Positions 44,508 to 51,804 of a stretch of 64,000 nucleotides of DNA are shown one piece after another (the first letter of the stretch is position 1; each line of letters begins with the position of its first letter). Position numbers and translations under genes: made by a program. This DNA comes from Thermodesulfobacteriota bacterium (GTDB lineage: Bacteria; Desulfobacterota_D; UBA1144; Nemesobacterales; UBA2774). Where the stretch lies: contig DAOKYU010000003.1 in assembly GCA_035325995.1 (NCBI GenBank), positions 248,001 to 312,000 on the forward strand, written 5' to 3'. Under the pieces are notes generated by a model. The model ran no database searches, was not told the origin of the DNA, and saw nothing but the letters and a program-made list of their open reading frames with translations.

Positions 44508-44564
44508 GAAATTGACCCCTCTGCTCCAAATAGTGTAATCGATTTAACTACTTGTAATCAATGA
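44508..44564 (+). pseudogene. 3' remnant of a second tyrosine integrase gene
   Basis: In frame this reads EIDPSAPNSVIDLTTCNQ and a stop. The intact integrase ends EDSPSAEDSVIGLTTFNQ and a stop, and both ends lie a few bases from a copy of the tRNA 3' end. The nucleotide similarity continues through the spacer up to the att copy. No catalytic part remains; an in-frame stop lies at 44475. Confidence 0.75.
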
Positions 44565-44572
44565 TAAAAACA

Positions 44573-44619
44573 ATGGCGGGCGATGGGGGATTCGAACCCC
44601 CGACCTCAGGCTTCGGAGG
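44573..44619 (-). repeat. Attachment-site copy 2 (47 bp of tRNA-Arg)
   Basis: Identical over 47 bases to 52947-52993: acceptor 3' strand, T-arm, variable loop and half of the anticodon arm. It lacks the 5' half of the tRNA, so it is a recombination product and not a working tRNA. The surrounding 44438-45092 gap also holds the integrase remnant, a paired GTCACA motif and a palindrome. Confidence 0.92.
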
Positions 44620-44753
44620 GCGTTAAGTGGGGGCTTTAGGTTCCAATCGAGTCAACCAGAATCCAACTATAAGGCCTAGGGATTCTTGTGTATTTTTTGA
44701 AAAATGATACTAGAGTCTTATAATGGCAAACAGGGTAATATAGGCACAGAGTA

Positions 44754-44773
44754 GTCACAGAACCAGTCACAGG
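44754..44773 (+). repeat. Paired GTCACA motif, left end of island
   Basis: GTCACA-N6-GTCACAGG. The same arrangement, 18 of 20 bases identical, occurs at 52858-52877 near the other end. It could be an arm-type site bound by the integrase N-terminal domain. Confidence 0.45.
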
Positions 44774-44992
44774 CTCCTTGCGAGATTGTGAAAGCGTCTT
44801 ACAGGTTCCCCCCGTTCTTTATCCGGAACAGTGGGATAGACTTCTACGGGGATTTTATAAAGGACAATCTTCCCCTTCCAGCTACACTCACAATAATTGT
44901 TTAAAAAGAACATCTAATTCACTGCGAATATACCGTGTTGCAGTCTTTCTCGTAACTCCCTTAAATTACTCAACCATGACCATTCCGCGCGC

Positions 44993-45010
44993 TACAATGT
45001 GAACATTGTA
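44993..45010 (+). promoter_or_regulatory. Palindrome upstream of the island HTH gene
   Basis: TACAATGT-GA-ACATTGTA, an 8-bp dyad with a two-base centre, 82 bases upstream of the HTH gene. It is a likely regulator site controlling the first island operon; the binding protein is unknown. Confidence 0.5.
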
Positions 45011-45092
45011 TGATACAGTTAGTCAAGTGTAGCAGGGGGTTGCGTGCGATATGATAGTTGACATCTTCCAATAGCCTTTTATCTTTTCACAT

Positions 45093-45326
45093 ATGAACAA
45101 ATTAAATCTAAGGGAGGAAACCAAAGTGGAACAAAAGACGGTCAAGCTGGAGACGTTGGCCAAGATGTACGACATCACTTTGCCGATGATTCGGAAGTGG
45201 GCGGCGAATAGAGAATTCCCCGGAATCATTCGGAGGAAGGGCGGGAAGCGCCTATATGTTGACGTGGCTAAATTTGATGCATGGTTCAGGTCAGGCGAAG
45301 TCGAGGGAGCCAGGGAGGTGAAGTAG
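45093..45326 (+). CDS. MerR/excisionase-like helix-turn-helix protein
   Basis: A 77-residue DNA-binding protein: KLETLAKMYDITLPMIRKWA is the helix-turn-helix and KGGKRLYVDVAKFDAWFR the wing and C-helix of excisionase/MerR-type small proteins (HTH_17-like). It is the first gene after the left attachment site, the usual place for an island regulator or excisionase. Its TAG overlaps the GTG of the next gene by one base. Confidence 0.7.
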   Translation: MNKLNLREETKVEQKTVKLETLAKMYDITLPMIRKWAANREFPGIIRRKGGKRLYVDVAKFDAWFRSGEVEGAREVK

Positions 45327-46921
45327 TGGAGACACAAATAAAAAGCCCCTTCGTGCAGGAAGGGGCGGGGAAAGCATTAAAAAAAGAGTGTAGAAATAAT
45401 CATACCTCGAATATTACTCCCCGCATAGACTCCGAGACAGTAAAGCAGGCCGAGCTCTCGTTGTTGAACATGATACTCGAAGGCGAAGCGAGCTTTGAAA
45501 ATGTTGGCTTGTCTGTCGAGGATTTCTCCATAAACGACCACGGGCGCATTTATGGAGCTATGGCGGCCCTTCATGGCCGAGGCGAAGAGGTAAGCGTATT
45601 GAGCGTATGTAACGAGCTTGCGCACGTAGAACGGGCGGACGGCGGTGCATGGAGCTTGTATCTGACAAGCGTCGTAAATATAGCCCTACCAGCCGGGGGG
45701 ATTGATTATCCTGTCAGGGTGATTAGAGAGGCCTCTCGCAATCGAAGACTCGAAGAGGCCGGGTACAGACTCTATGAAGCGGCACGGGATAACGACACCG
45801 AGGGCGTTAAGAGGTGGAGCGAAAGAGTTATCGAGCTTCAAGCTCAGAGGGAAGCAGGGGCCGAGGCTGAAGGAGGCGGCGGGTTGCGATGCGTCCCTCT
45901 CGCTCTATGTAGCTCGGAGCCGGTTAAATGGTTAATCGATGGTCTTGTGCCCGAGGGATTCCCAAGCTACTTATACGCACGGGAAGGTCTCGGAAAATCG
46001 TTTCTAGCGGCCCTACTGGCCATCGAGGTATGCAGAGGCGGTGGCTCATTCATGGGCCACAGTTACCCTGAGGAACCCGTAAACGTCCTCTACGTCGATT
46101 ACGAGCTTTCGTCAGGGGTTCACGCCGAGCGAGGGGAGAAAATCTCTCATGGGTTAAACCTTCCCGGCATCCCGGAGAATCTTTTTTACAGTAATCCGAA
46201 AGTGCCTATAATGGCGGCCCTGCCGGACATTAAAAAACTGATAGCCCGTAATAATATTGGGTTCATCATAGTCGATGCATGGCAATCAGCCGGTCTGGAT
46301 TCTTTCGACCCGGCAGTTGCGGCGGCTTACTTCGCGGCCATGAGGGGATTAGGCGTTTCCAGCCTGACGATTGACCATGAAAAGAAGACGCAAAACGGTA
46401 TAGATTCTGGCGGTGATTCTTTTTACGGAGGCGTTCACAAGTTGACTCAGAGCCGGAGCGGGTTCCGACTCACAAGAACCGGAGACGGGAAGAACCCTGT
46501 AACTCTGCTACTTCGACAGACTAAAAACTCATTCGGGCCGCTAGCCGAAGATATGACCTTCGACGTGAATTTCGAGGGCGACAGAATTTCATTTACGCAG
46601 TCGAACGCGCCGAATCCCGAGGACAGGGACTGCGAGCTCATCGCCAAGGCTATCGCGGATATGGAGGCCGAGGGGACCAGGGTTAATCGAACAGCCCTCA
46701 CTGAATATTTCGCGGGCGTGATAGGCCAAAAGCGTTTACGCCTCCTATTAGACAAAGGGGACGGCGAACTATGGGAATCATCTCCCGGAGACCGGACGGA
46801 AAGGCTCTATAAATCGAGACCGGCAGAATGGCACCCCTATAAGAGGGGCCAGTCTGCCAGTGTGATGAACACGGTTGAAGGAGGCGAGGATTGCGGCTAC
46901 CCGGAGGTGTTGAATGGATAA
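45326..46921 (+). CDS. RepA/DnaB-like replicative ATPase of the island
   Basis: A 531-residue protein from the GTG at 45326, behind GGGAGG. Residues about 35-130 resemble the DnaB N-terminal helical domain (ELSLLNMILEGEASFENV, SINDHGRIYGAMAALHGRG). A RecA-fold ATPase of the AAA_25/RepA type follows: Walker A AREGLGKSFLAALLA at about 220, Walker B GFIIVDAWQSAG, and FYGGVHKLTQSRSG. It probably supports element replication. An in-frame ATG at 45281 lies inside the upstream gene and is less likely. Confidence 0.8.
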   Translation: METQIKSPFVQEGAGKALKKECRNNHTSNITPRIDSETVKQAELSLLNMILEGEASFENVGLSVEDFSINDHGRIYGAMAALHGRGEEVSVLSVCNELAHVERADGGAWSLYLTSVVNIALPAGGIDYPVRVIREASRNRRLEEAGYRLYEAARDNDTEGVKRWSERVIELQAQREAGAEAEGGGGLRCVPLALCSSEPVKWLIDGLVPEGFPSYLYAREGLGKSFLAALLAIEVCRGGGSFMGHSYPEEPVNVLYVDYELSSGVHAERGEKISHGLNLPGIPENLFYSNPKVPIMAALPDIKKLIARNNIGFIIVDAWQSAGLDSFDPAVAAAYFAAMRGLGVSSLTIDHEKKTQNGIDSGGDSFYGGVHKLTQSRSGFRLTRTGDGKNPVTLLLRQTKNSFGPLAEDMTFDVNFEGDRISFTQSNAPNPEDRDCELIAKAIADMEAEGTRVNRTALTEYFAGVIGQKRLRLLLDKGDGELWESSPGDRTERLYKSRPAEWHPYKRGQSASVMNTVEGGEDCGYPEVLNG

Positions 46922-47234
46922 GCTATGGCTCGAAAAGGAGCGCATATTAAACGAGGTCATGAACAGCTTAGAGGAAAAGTACCCGAGCGGTCTGTACGAC
47001 TGGCTCTACATCCATGACCGCGCTCTATACGCCCGGATTAACGAGATAGAAAATGCCCTAAACGAGTGCTTCGCAGAGGGCGGTTCCGTCGAAGGGTTTA
47101 AGGCTACGCTTCGGGGGTACTGGGATGCTCACATGAAGGGCATCCGGCAATTCAGGGCGCGGAAAGAGAATGCGCTCACGTTTCCCGAGGTGAGGGCGGA
47201 GAGAATAGCGGAGCTGGAGGGTGCCTCAGTATGA
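46914..47234 (+). CDS. Small island protein of unknown function
   Basis: A 106-residue, helix-rich and charged protein (MDKLWLEKERILNEVMNSLE, YDWLYIHDRALYARINEIEN). GGAGG precedes the ATG, which lies eight bases inside the ATPase gene. The family is not recognised. It is part of the same operon. Confidence 0.6.
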   Translation: MDKLWLEKERILNEVMNSLEEKYPSGLYDWLYIHDRALYARINEIENALNECFAEGGSVEGFKATLRGYWDAHMKGIRQFRARKENALTFPEVRAERIAELEGASV

Positions 47235-47563
47235 CAGATGTAAAGACGAGTTTAATTAAAAATACATTTTTCGGAGGTGGACGTAGTATGCGTTCAGATA
47301 TGAAGTTGGCGTTACATAACACAGAGGTCTCGGACAAAGAGCAGGTCAGAATTAAAAACCTGACGATAGGGACCGGGTGCCCTCATGTGGGTAATCAGGG
47401 CTGGTTCAGGTTTTTCAGGAAACTGAATCACGCCAAACAGGTTGCCCTTTTAGCGCAGTGGCTCACTGACGGGACAATCAAAGAGATTAGAGACCTCGAC
47501 TCTAATGCGGAGCGATTAACTGTTGTCATGAGAGGCGGGCACGTCGAGACTTTTGACATCTAG
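47231..47563 (+). CDS. Small island protein of unknown function
   Basis: A 110-residue protein whose ATG overlaps the previous stop (ATGA). A second in-frame ATG at 47288 has GGAGG ahead of it and would give 91 residues starting MRSDMKLALH; either start is possible. HVGNQGWFRFFRKLNHAKQV and a C-terminal beta part are visible. No family is recognised. A terminator follows directly. Confidence 0.55.
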   Translation: MTDVKTSLIKNTFFGGGRSMRSDMKLALHNTEVSDKEQVRIKNLTIGTGCPHVGNQGWFRFFRKLNHAKQVALLAQWLTDGTIKEIRDLDSNAERLTVVMRGGHVETFDI

Positions 47564-47575
47564 CCCCTTGTCTCC

Positions 47576-47610
47576 GAGGGGTGCTCTCAGACAGGGGTGC
47601 CCCTCTTTTT
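47576..47610 (+). terminator. Intrinsic terminator ending the first island operon
   Basis: GAGGGG at 47576-47581 pairs with CCCCTC at 47600-47605, followed by five Ts. Confidence 0.75.
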
Positions 47611-47675
47611 ATGACCATTTTTTTAAGGGATGAGTGCTGTAATTATTATCAGATTCTTGACGGAGGTTTTTTGAA

Positions 47676-47903
47676 TTGGCAGGAAAAAAACATATCAGGC
47701 TGAGGACGGCGGGGGACGTTCGAGAGCTCTTAGCGAAGCTCATTAACGAGCGCCGGAGGGGGGAGGCGAATTCCAGCGAGTGCCGTGACATCGGGTTTCT
47801 GTGCAAGATACTCTTGGATTCGATAGAGGCGGGGGAAGTAGAGGAAAGACTAGCGGAGATAGAGAAGAGACTAGAGGAGAAGGAACATGAGTTCGAAGGC
47901 TAA
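47676..47903 (+). CDS. Small charged helical protein
   Basis: A 75-residue protein from a TTG start at 47676 behind GGAGG. The C-terminal half is a Glu/Arg-rich helix (VEERLAEIEKRLEEKEHEF) that is likely coiled coil. No family is recognised. It overlaps the next gene by 17 bases. Confidence 0.5.
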   Translation: MAGKKHIRLRTAGDVRELLAKLINERRRGEANSSECRDIGFLCKILLDSIEAGEVEERLAEIEKRLEEKEHEFEG

Positions 47904-48072
47904 AGTGAAGGCTCTGGAGAAGAGGCTTAGGAGAGTAGAGTGGGCGGGTGAAGAGATAGAGGTAAGCATCGAGCCCGTTGTTTGCAATTGCCGCTATGAA
48001 GACGACGAGGCGCGGGAAAGAGAGTGCCCAGCCTTTCATGGGGGGACATGCAAGAGTATTTCAACCAGTTGA
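47887..48072 (+). CDS. Small Cys-containing protein
   Basis: A 61-residue frame with a helical N-terminus (KVKALEKRLRRVEWAGEEIE) and cysteines in PVVCNCRYEDDE, ECPAF and GGTCKS, possibly a zinc knuckle. The ATG lies inside the previous gene. The palindrome at 48059 overlaps its last codons. Confidence 0.45.
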   Translation: MSSKAKVKALEKRLRRVEWAGEEIEVSIEPVVCNCRYEDDEARERECPAFHGGTCKSISTS

Positions 48073-48074
48073 AA
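48059..48074. promoter_or_regulatory. Palindrome TTTCAACCAGTTGAAA
   Basis: A 16-base dyad with one mismatch at the centre, 137 bases upstream of the SRAP gene. It matches the perfect palindrome at 51053-51070 in 15 of 16 bases. A shared regulator, possibly a LexA-like or phage-type repressor, is inferred. Confidence 0.5.
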
Positions 48075-48077
48075 AGG

Positions 48078-48197
48078 AGGGTGAAGTTCAGAAAAGGACG
48101 TAGAGGCGTTTAGTGCGTGCGGGAGCTTTCAAGGTAATTCGACTCGCCTCGGAGTAACAGGCGCATATCAATCATTGCCCCCCAACTGAACTTCCCT
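48078..48197 (+). ncRNA. Possible structured RNA or leader before the SRAP gene
   Basis: AGGG(TG)AAGTTCAG at 48078-48091 pairs with CTGAACTTCCCT at 48186-48197, closing a 120-base domain. Inside, GAGGCG (48103-48108) pairs with CGCCTC (48145-48150). The domain ends 13 bases before the SRAP ATG, so it could be a leader structure. No known RNA family is recognised. Confidence 0.3.
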
Positions 48198-48210
48198 TAT
48201 GCTATCAATC

Positions 48211-48882
48211 ATGTGCGGGCGGTTCGTGAAAACTACAGATAAAGACGATTTGCAGAGCCGCTTCGGATTCGAGGACCCTGTCGGTGTTTTACTGGAGCCG
48301 CGATACAATATCGCCCCTACTCAGCTTCACCCCGTCGTAATAATAGAGGATGACAAGCGCGTACTCAGGATGATGAAATGGGGACTGGTCCCTCATTGGG
48401 CGAAGGACCCCGCCATAGGGTACAAAATGATTAACGCGAGGGCTGAGGGCATAGAGGACAAGCCGAGCTTTAGAACCCCATTCAGAAAGAGAAGATGTCT
48501 TGTTATTGCGAACGGGTTTTACGAGTGGAAGAAGGTAGAGCCTAAGACGAAGGTCCCCTATCTCATTAGGCTTAAGTCAGGGAAACCCTTCGCCTTCGCC
48601 GGACTGTGGGAGAAATGGGATAAGGGACCCGAGCCCCTTGAGACGTTCACCATCATCACGACTGAGAATAATGAGCTTATCGAACCTATACACAACCGTA
48701 TGCCCGTCATACTACATGAGAAGGATGAGAGCCTCTGGCTCGACCCTGAGCTAAATGACCCTGAGAAGTTAATCCCCCTCCTGAAACCGTACCCCTCGGA
48801 AGAAATGGAACTTTACGAGGTCTCGACTATCGTCAATTCACCCCGTAACGATGTGCCGGAGTGCATTCTGAAAAAAGAGTGA
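48211..48882 (+). CDS. yedK: SRAP/HMCES-type abasic-site shield protein (YedK)
   Basis: Forms a covalent thiazolidine crosslink with abasic sites in single-stranded DNA. The 223-residue protein begins MCGRF; Cys2 is the crosslinking residue, which sets the start at 48211 rather than the upstream ATG at 48199. NARAEGI, ANGFYEWKK (active-site Glu) and IHNRMPVIL (His) are the other hallmarks. It stands ahead of umuDC, so the three form a DNA-damage tolerance group on the island. Confidence 0.93.
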   Translation: MCGRFVKTTDKDDLQSRFGFEDPVGVLLEPRYNIAPTQLHPVVIIEDDKRVLRMMKWGLVPHWAKDPAIGYKMINARAEGIEDKPSFRTPFRKRRCLVIANGFYEWKKVEPKTKVPYLIRLKSGKPFAFAGLWEKWDKGPEPLETFTIITTENNELIEPIHNRMPVILHEKDESLWLDPELNDPEKLIPLLKPYPSEEMELYEVSTIVNSPRNDVPECILKKE

Positions 48883-48998
48883 GCCCGGCATAAATCAATA
48901 ATCGCATATTGAGGCCGGGGCTCGTTTCTTTTACCCTTCTAAATACCTCCTAGGGGTTGGGAGAAAAAAGAATCACATATTGTACGGGAGGGGTGTGT

Positions 48999-49490
48999 AT
49001 GCGAGTAACCGAAATTGGAATCCTGAAGTCAGCATCCGAGTTTGAAATACCTCTTGTCTCGGTCCGCGCCCCTTGCGGAACGGGGTTCCCTTCGCCTGCC
49101 GACGATTACGCAGAGGAAGGGCTCGACCTGAACCGATACGTAACAGAGCACCCCGAGGCTACCCTATACGCGAGAGCCGAGGGAGACTCCATGATTGGGG
49201 CCGGGATTTTCGACGGGGATATTTTGGTAGTGGATAAGGCTCTCGTTAACAACGCTAACGGCAGGGTCATCACGGCATGGTATAACGGGCATTTCACGGT
49301 GAAGAGGCTCTACACTGACCCGAGATTAAAGCGGAGCTTCCTCATATCCGAGAACCCCAAATATCCCCCTATCGAAATACACCCTGAGACAGATTTTGCG
49401 ATATGGGCTGTCGTGACGTGGAACGTTCACAGGCTGTCGCGAGAGCTCCCCGATGATGTAAAAAGCATCCTGTACGGAATGAAGAAATAA
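48999..49490 (+). CDS. umuD: UmuD-like S24 auto-protease
   Basis: Polymerase V accessory subunit, activated by RecA-stimulated self-cleavage. The 163-residue protein keeps the cleavage site Cys26-Gly27 in RAPCGTGFPSPADDY, the catalytic Ser64 (EGDSMIGAGIFDGD) and Lys102 (HFTVKRL). The ATG at 48999 lies behind GGGAGG; the longer frame from 48957 has no support. Two bases separate it from umuC. Confidence 0.92.
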   Translation: MRVTEIGILKSASEFEIPLVSVRAPCGTGFPSPADDYAEEGLDLNRYVTEHPEATLYARAEGDSMIGAGIFDGDILVVDKALVNNANGRVITAWYNGHFTVKRLYTDPRLKRSFLISENPKYPPIEIHPETDFAIWAVVTWNVHRLSRELPDDVKSILYGMKK

Positions 49491-49492
49491 CC

Positions 49493-50770
49493 ATGCCTAA
49501 GACCTCCAAAATATTCGCGCTCGTTGACTGCAACAACTTCTACGTCTCATGTGAGCGCGTATTCAACCCGAGCCTGAACGGGAAGCCTGTAGTAGTCCTC
49601 TCGAATAATGACGGCTGTGCTGTAGCACTCTCAGATGAAGCGAAACTGCTTATACCTATGGGGACCCCAATACATGAGTGCGCGGACGTAGTACGAATAA
49701 ACAAGGTTCATATTTTTTCGAGTAACTATACTCTTTACGCCGATATGTCCCGGAGGGTTAAGGGGGTCCTCACGCAGTTTAGTCCCGAGATTGAGAACTA
49801 CTCCATAGATGAATCCTTCCTATCCCTCTCAGGCTTCACGAACGTTGATTTAACCGATTACGGAAGAAGGATAAGAGAGACGGTTTTAAGGTGGACCGGG
49901 ATACCCACATGCGTCGGCATAGGAACAACCAAGACTCTGGCCAAAATAGCGAACAAGCTCGCGAAGAAAAACAAAATGTGTCAGGGGGTTCTTAACTTAA
50001 CGAATCATTCTCGTATCGAGGACTTCCTCGCGAGTGTCGATATAGGCGACGTTTGGGGCATCGGCTGGCAGTATACGAAGCTCCTAAAGAGGTACGGTAT
50101 CAACACTGCCCTTGACCTCAGAAACGCCCCTGACGGCTTCATACGAAAGCATATGACGGTCCAGAGGTTAAGGACGGCGTGGGAACTACGGGGAGTGTCG
50201 TGTCTCGACATTGAGGAGGTAGTTTCGGATAAGAAGGAAATAGTGAGCTCTCGCTCCTTCGGGAAGGACGTATATACCTATAAAGAGGTTTCCGAGGCAA
50301 TCGCAACCTACACGACGCGAGCGGCGGAAAAGCTCAGGGCTCAGGGATCCATATGCGGCTACATCTCCGTGTGGGTTGAGACGAACCGATTTAAAGACAT
50401 ACCCCAATATAGCAACACGATTACCTGTAGCCTCCCTGAACCCACGGCATACACTCCGATGTTAATCAGATATGCCCTTCACCTCCTCAAGAGGATATAC
50501 AGAGATGGATACGGCTATAAGAAGGCGGGAGTAGCCCTCATGGACGTTGTACCGGCAACCACGGTCCAGCTTAACCTGTTTATGAAATTCGACCATACGA
50601 AGAACGAGAAGTTGATGTCGGTGATGGATGATATAAACGCCAAGTGGGGAGGCGAGACGTTGAAGACGGCGGCTTCGGGTTGTGAGAGGGCGTGGGAGAT
50701 GAAGCGAGCCTCCTTATCGCCACGATATACAACGAACTGGGACGAAATAATAAAGGTGCGAGCGGGTTAA
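49493..50770 (+). CDS. umuC: UmuC, catalytic subunit of translesion DNA polymerase V
   Basis: Y-family polymerase, 425 residues. DCNNFYVSCERVF (Asp12) and YSIDESFLSL (Asp106-Glu107) provide the metal ligands; CVGIGTTKTLAKIANKLAKK is the palm/thumb helix-hairpin region. The little-finger domain and a C-terminal YKKAGVALMDVVP and LNLF segment (beta-clamp-like) follow. It is coupled to umuD. Being carried on an integrative element, it can bring SOS mutagenesis to a new host. It overlaps the convergent gene 50767-51024 by four bases. Confidence 0.95.
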   Translation: MPKTSKIFALVDCNNFYVSCERVFNPSLNGKPVVVLSNNDGCAVALSDEAKLLIPMGTPIHECADVVRINKVHIFSSNYTLYADMSRRVKGVLTQFSPEIENYSIDESFLSLSGFTNVDLTDYGRRIRETVLRWTGIPTCVGIGTTKTLAKIANKLAKKNKMCQGVLNLTNHSRIEDFLASVDIGDVWGIGWQYTKLLKRYGINTALDLRNAPDGFIRKHMTVQRLRTAWELRGVSCLDIEEVVSDKKEIVSSRSFGKDVYTYKEVSEAIATYTTRAAEKLRAQGSICGYISVWVETNRFKDIPQYSNTITCSLPEPTAYTPMLIRYALHLLKRIYRDGYGYKKAGVALMDVVPATTVQLNLFMKFDHTKNEKLMSVMDDINAKWGGETLKTAASGCERAWEMKRASLSPRYTTNWDEIIKVRAG

Positions 50771-51024
50771 TCCCGGAGAGAGTTGGTAAGCGTCTTGACC
50801 TTCTCAGACAATTCTTGAATTAATTCGAGTGTTAAATCCATCTTCTCGTTTTGGGAAAGATGGGAGGCTATAACATCATCTCTAAGAGAACGTATATCGC
50901 CTACGACAGAACACCTAGTAGCGTCTATCTCAGTGCGAATCTCGCGAACCTGTGACTTGAGCGTCCTTACTTCCGGGAGTATCAACTCTTCTATCAAGGC
51001 TTTAAAACCTTCTCTGAAGCTCAT
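50767..51024 (-). CDS. Small coiled-coil protein
   Basis: An 85-residue protein, nearly all helical with heptad-like spacing (LPEVRTLKSQVREIRTEI, LTLELIQELSEKVKTLTNSL). No family is recognised. It faces umuC. TATAAA lies 13 bases ahead of the ATG and the palindrome at 51053 lies 29 bases upstream, so it may be under the same control as the SOS genes. Confidence 0.5.
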   Translation of the reverse strand: MSFREGFKALIEELILPEVRTLKSQVREIRTEIDATRCSVVGDIRSLRDDVIASHLSQNEKMDLTLELIQELSEKVKTLTNSLRD

Positions 51025-51052
51025 GCTTGAATTTTATAATCGAGAGCCTACT

Positions 51053-51070
51053 ATTTCAACCGGTTGAAAT
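51053..51070. promoter_or_regulatory. Perfect 18-bp palindrome
   Basis: ATTTCAACC followed by its reverse complement. It lies upstream of the coiled-coil gene and is the near-twin of the site at 48059-48074 on the other side of the SOS cassette. Confidence 0.6.
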
Positions 51071-51162
51071 GTCTGAGGCGTTAATCTGTTGATGAACTAC
51101 TTAACGAGGGAGAGAGGTACGGAATAAGGTTTTGACGGGTTTTGACGCATCGGCCTATCCGT

Positions 51163-51444
51163 TTACTGACAGAACTCGAACAGGGGCACGCCCAACCTCA
51201 CCTCCGAGATTCGGAGTCTGTCTTCCGTCGCCTCCCGTAACAAGCTCAGAGTATGCGGGTTCCCTCCCTGCTTCCCGCAAGCGAAGTACCACTGTGCCGG
51301 TATCACGTCCTCTACTCTCCGGCAGGACAGCGCGACAGCCATAAGCTCTTCATCAGTAAGCTGGCTCTCAATGAACATATGCTCTTCCCTCTCCCGGTCT
51401 GAGAGTCCCGAGACACCGTTCGGGATGTCGTAATCGTCATACAT
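51163..51444 (-). CDS. Small island protein of unknown function
   Basis: A 93-residue acidic protein (MYDDYDIPNGVSGLSDRERE, QLTDEELMAVALSCRRVEDV) from an ATG behind GAGGTG. No family is recognised. It is transcribed away from the integrase gene, as is common for small island genes. Confidence 0.5.
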   Translation of the reverse strand: MYDDYDIPNGVSGLSDREREEHMFIESQLTDEELMAVALSCRRVEDVIPAQWYFACGKQGGNPHTLSLLREATEDRLRISEVRLGVPLFEFCQ

Positions 51445-51504
51445 GAATACACCTCACTATTTTGAAGTCGTGTTGCATTTTATCTTGACACCTAGAGGGA
51501 AGCA

Positions 51505-51768
51505 ATGCTAACATGTAAAACTATGTTGCAGAAAATTAAGAAAGACATAGAGAAGCTCAATCCCGGCGAGCTTCAGGAGCTACGCCGCTACATAAACGAG
51601 ATTGCGGGGCCTAGTGTCTCCTATTATAGGCGCGGCCTTTATTGGTATGCGGGGTTCAGGCTCGGTGAGAAGATTTACACTACCTACATCGGGAAGACTT
51701 TTCGGGAGATAGACCCGTTAGAGGTGATTCGAAAAAGGCAGGCACGGGCAAAGGCGGGGCAGAAATAA
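51505..51768 (+). CDS. Small protein upstream of the integrase (DUF6788-like)
   Basis: An 87-residue protein with an N-terminal helix (KIKKDIEKLNPGELQELRRYI) and SYYRRGLYWYAGFRLGEKIYTTYIGK, which resembles short proteins (DUF6788-like) with a similar YWY...YIGK core found next to recombinases. The ATG at 51523 is an alternative. It is followed 36 bases later by the integrase. Confidence 0.5.
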   Translation: MLTCKTMLQKIKKDIEKLNPGELQELRRYINEIAGPSVSYYRRGLYWYAGFRLGEKIYTTYIGKTFREIDPLEVIRKRQARAKAGQK

Positions 51769-51804
51769 ACATCAACTAAAGGGCATCGAAAGGAGGCAAT
51801 CGAC

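Larger units (their letters stand above)
42008..44572. mobile_element. Left island: AT-rich two-gene element at tRNA-Arg
   Basis: Bounded by tRNA-Arg 3'-end copies at 42008 and 44573. It contains a visibly AT-rich two-gene operon and, against the right boundary, the last codons of an integrase related to the intact one at 51805. The layout (cargo, integrase end, att) repeats that of the right island, so it is read as an older element of the same family that has lost most of its integrase. Confidence 0.65.

Noticed and set aside
44573..44619. Second tRNA-Arg gene
   Set aside because: Only the 3' part is present; the sequence beyond the anticodon loop does not pair as a D-arm or acceptor.
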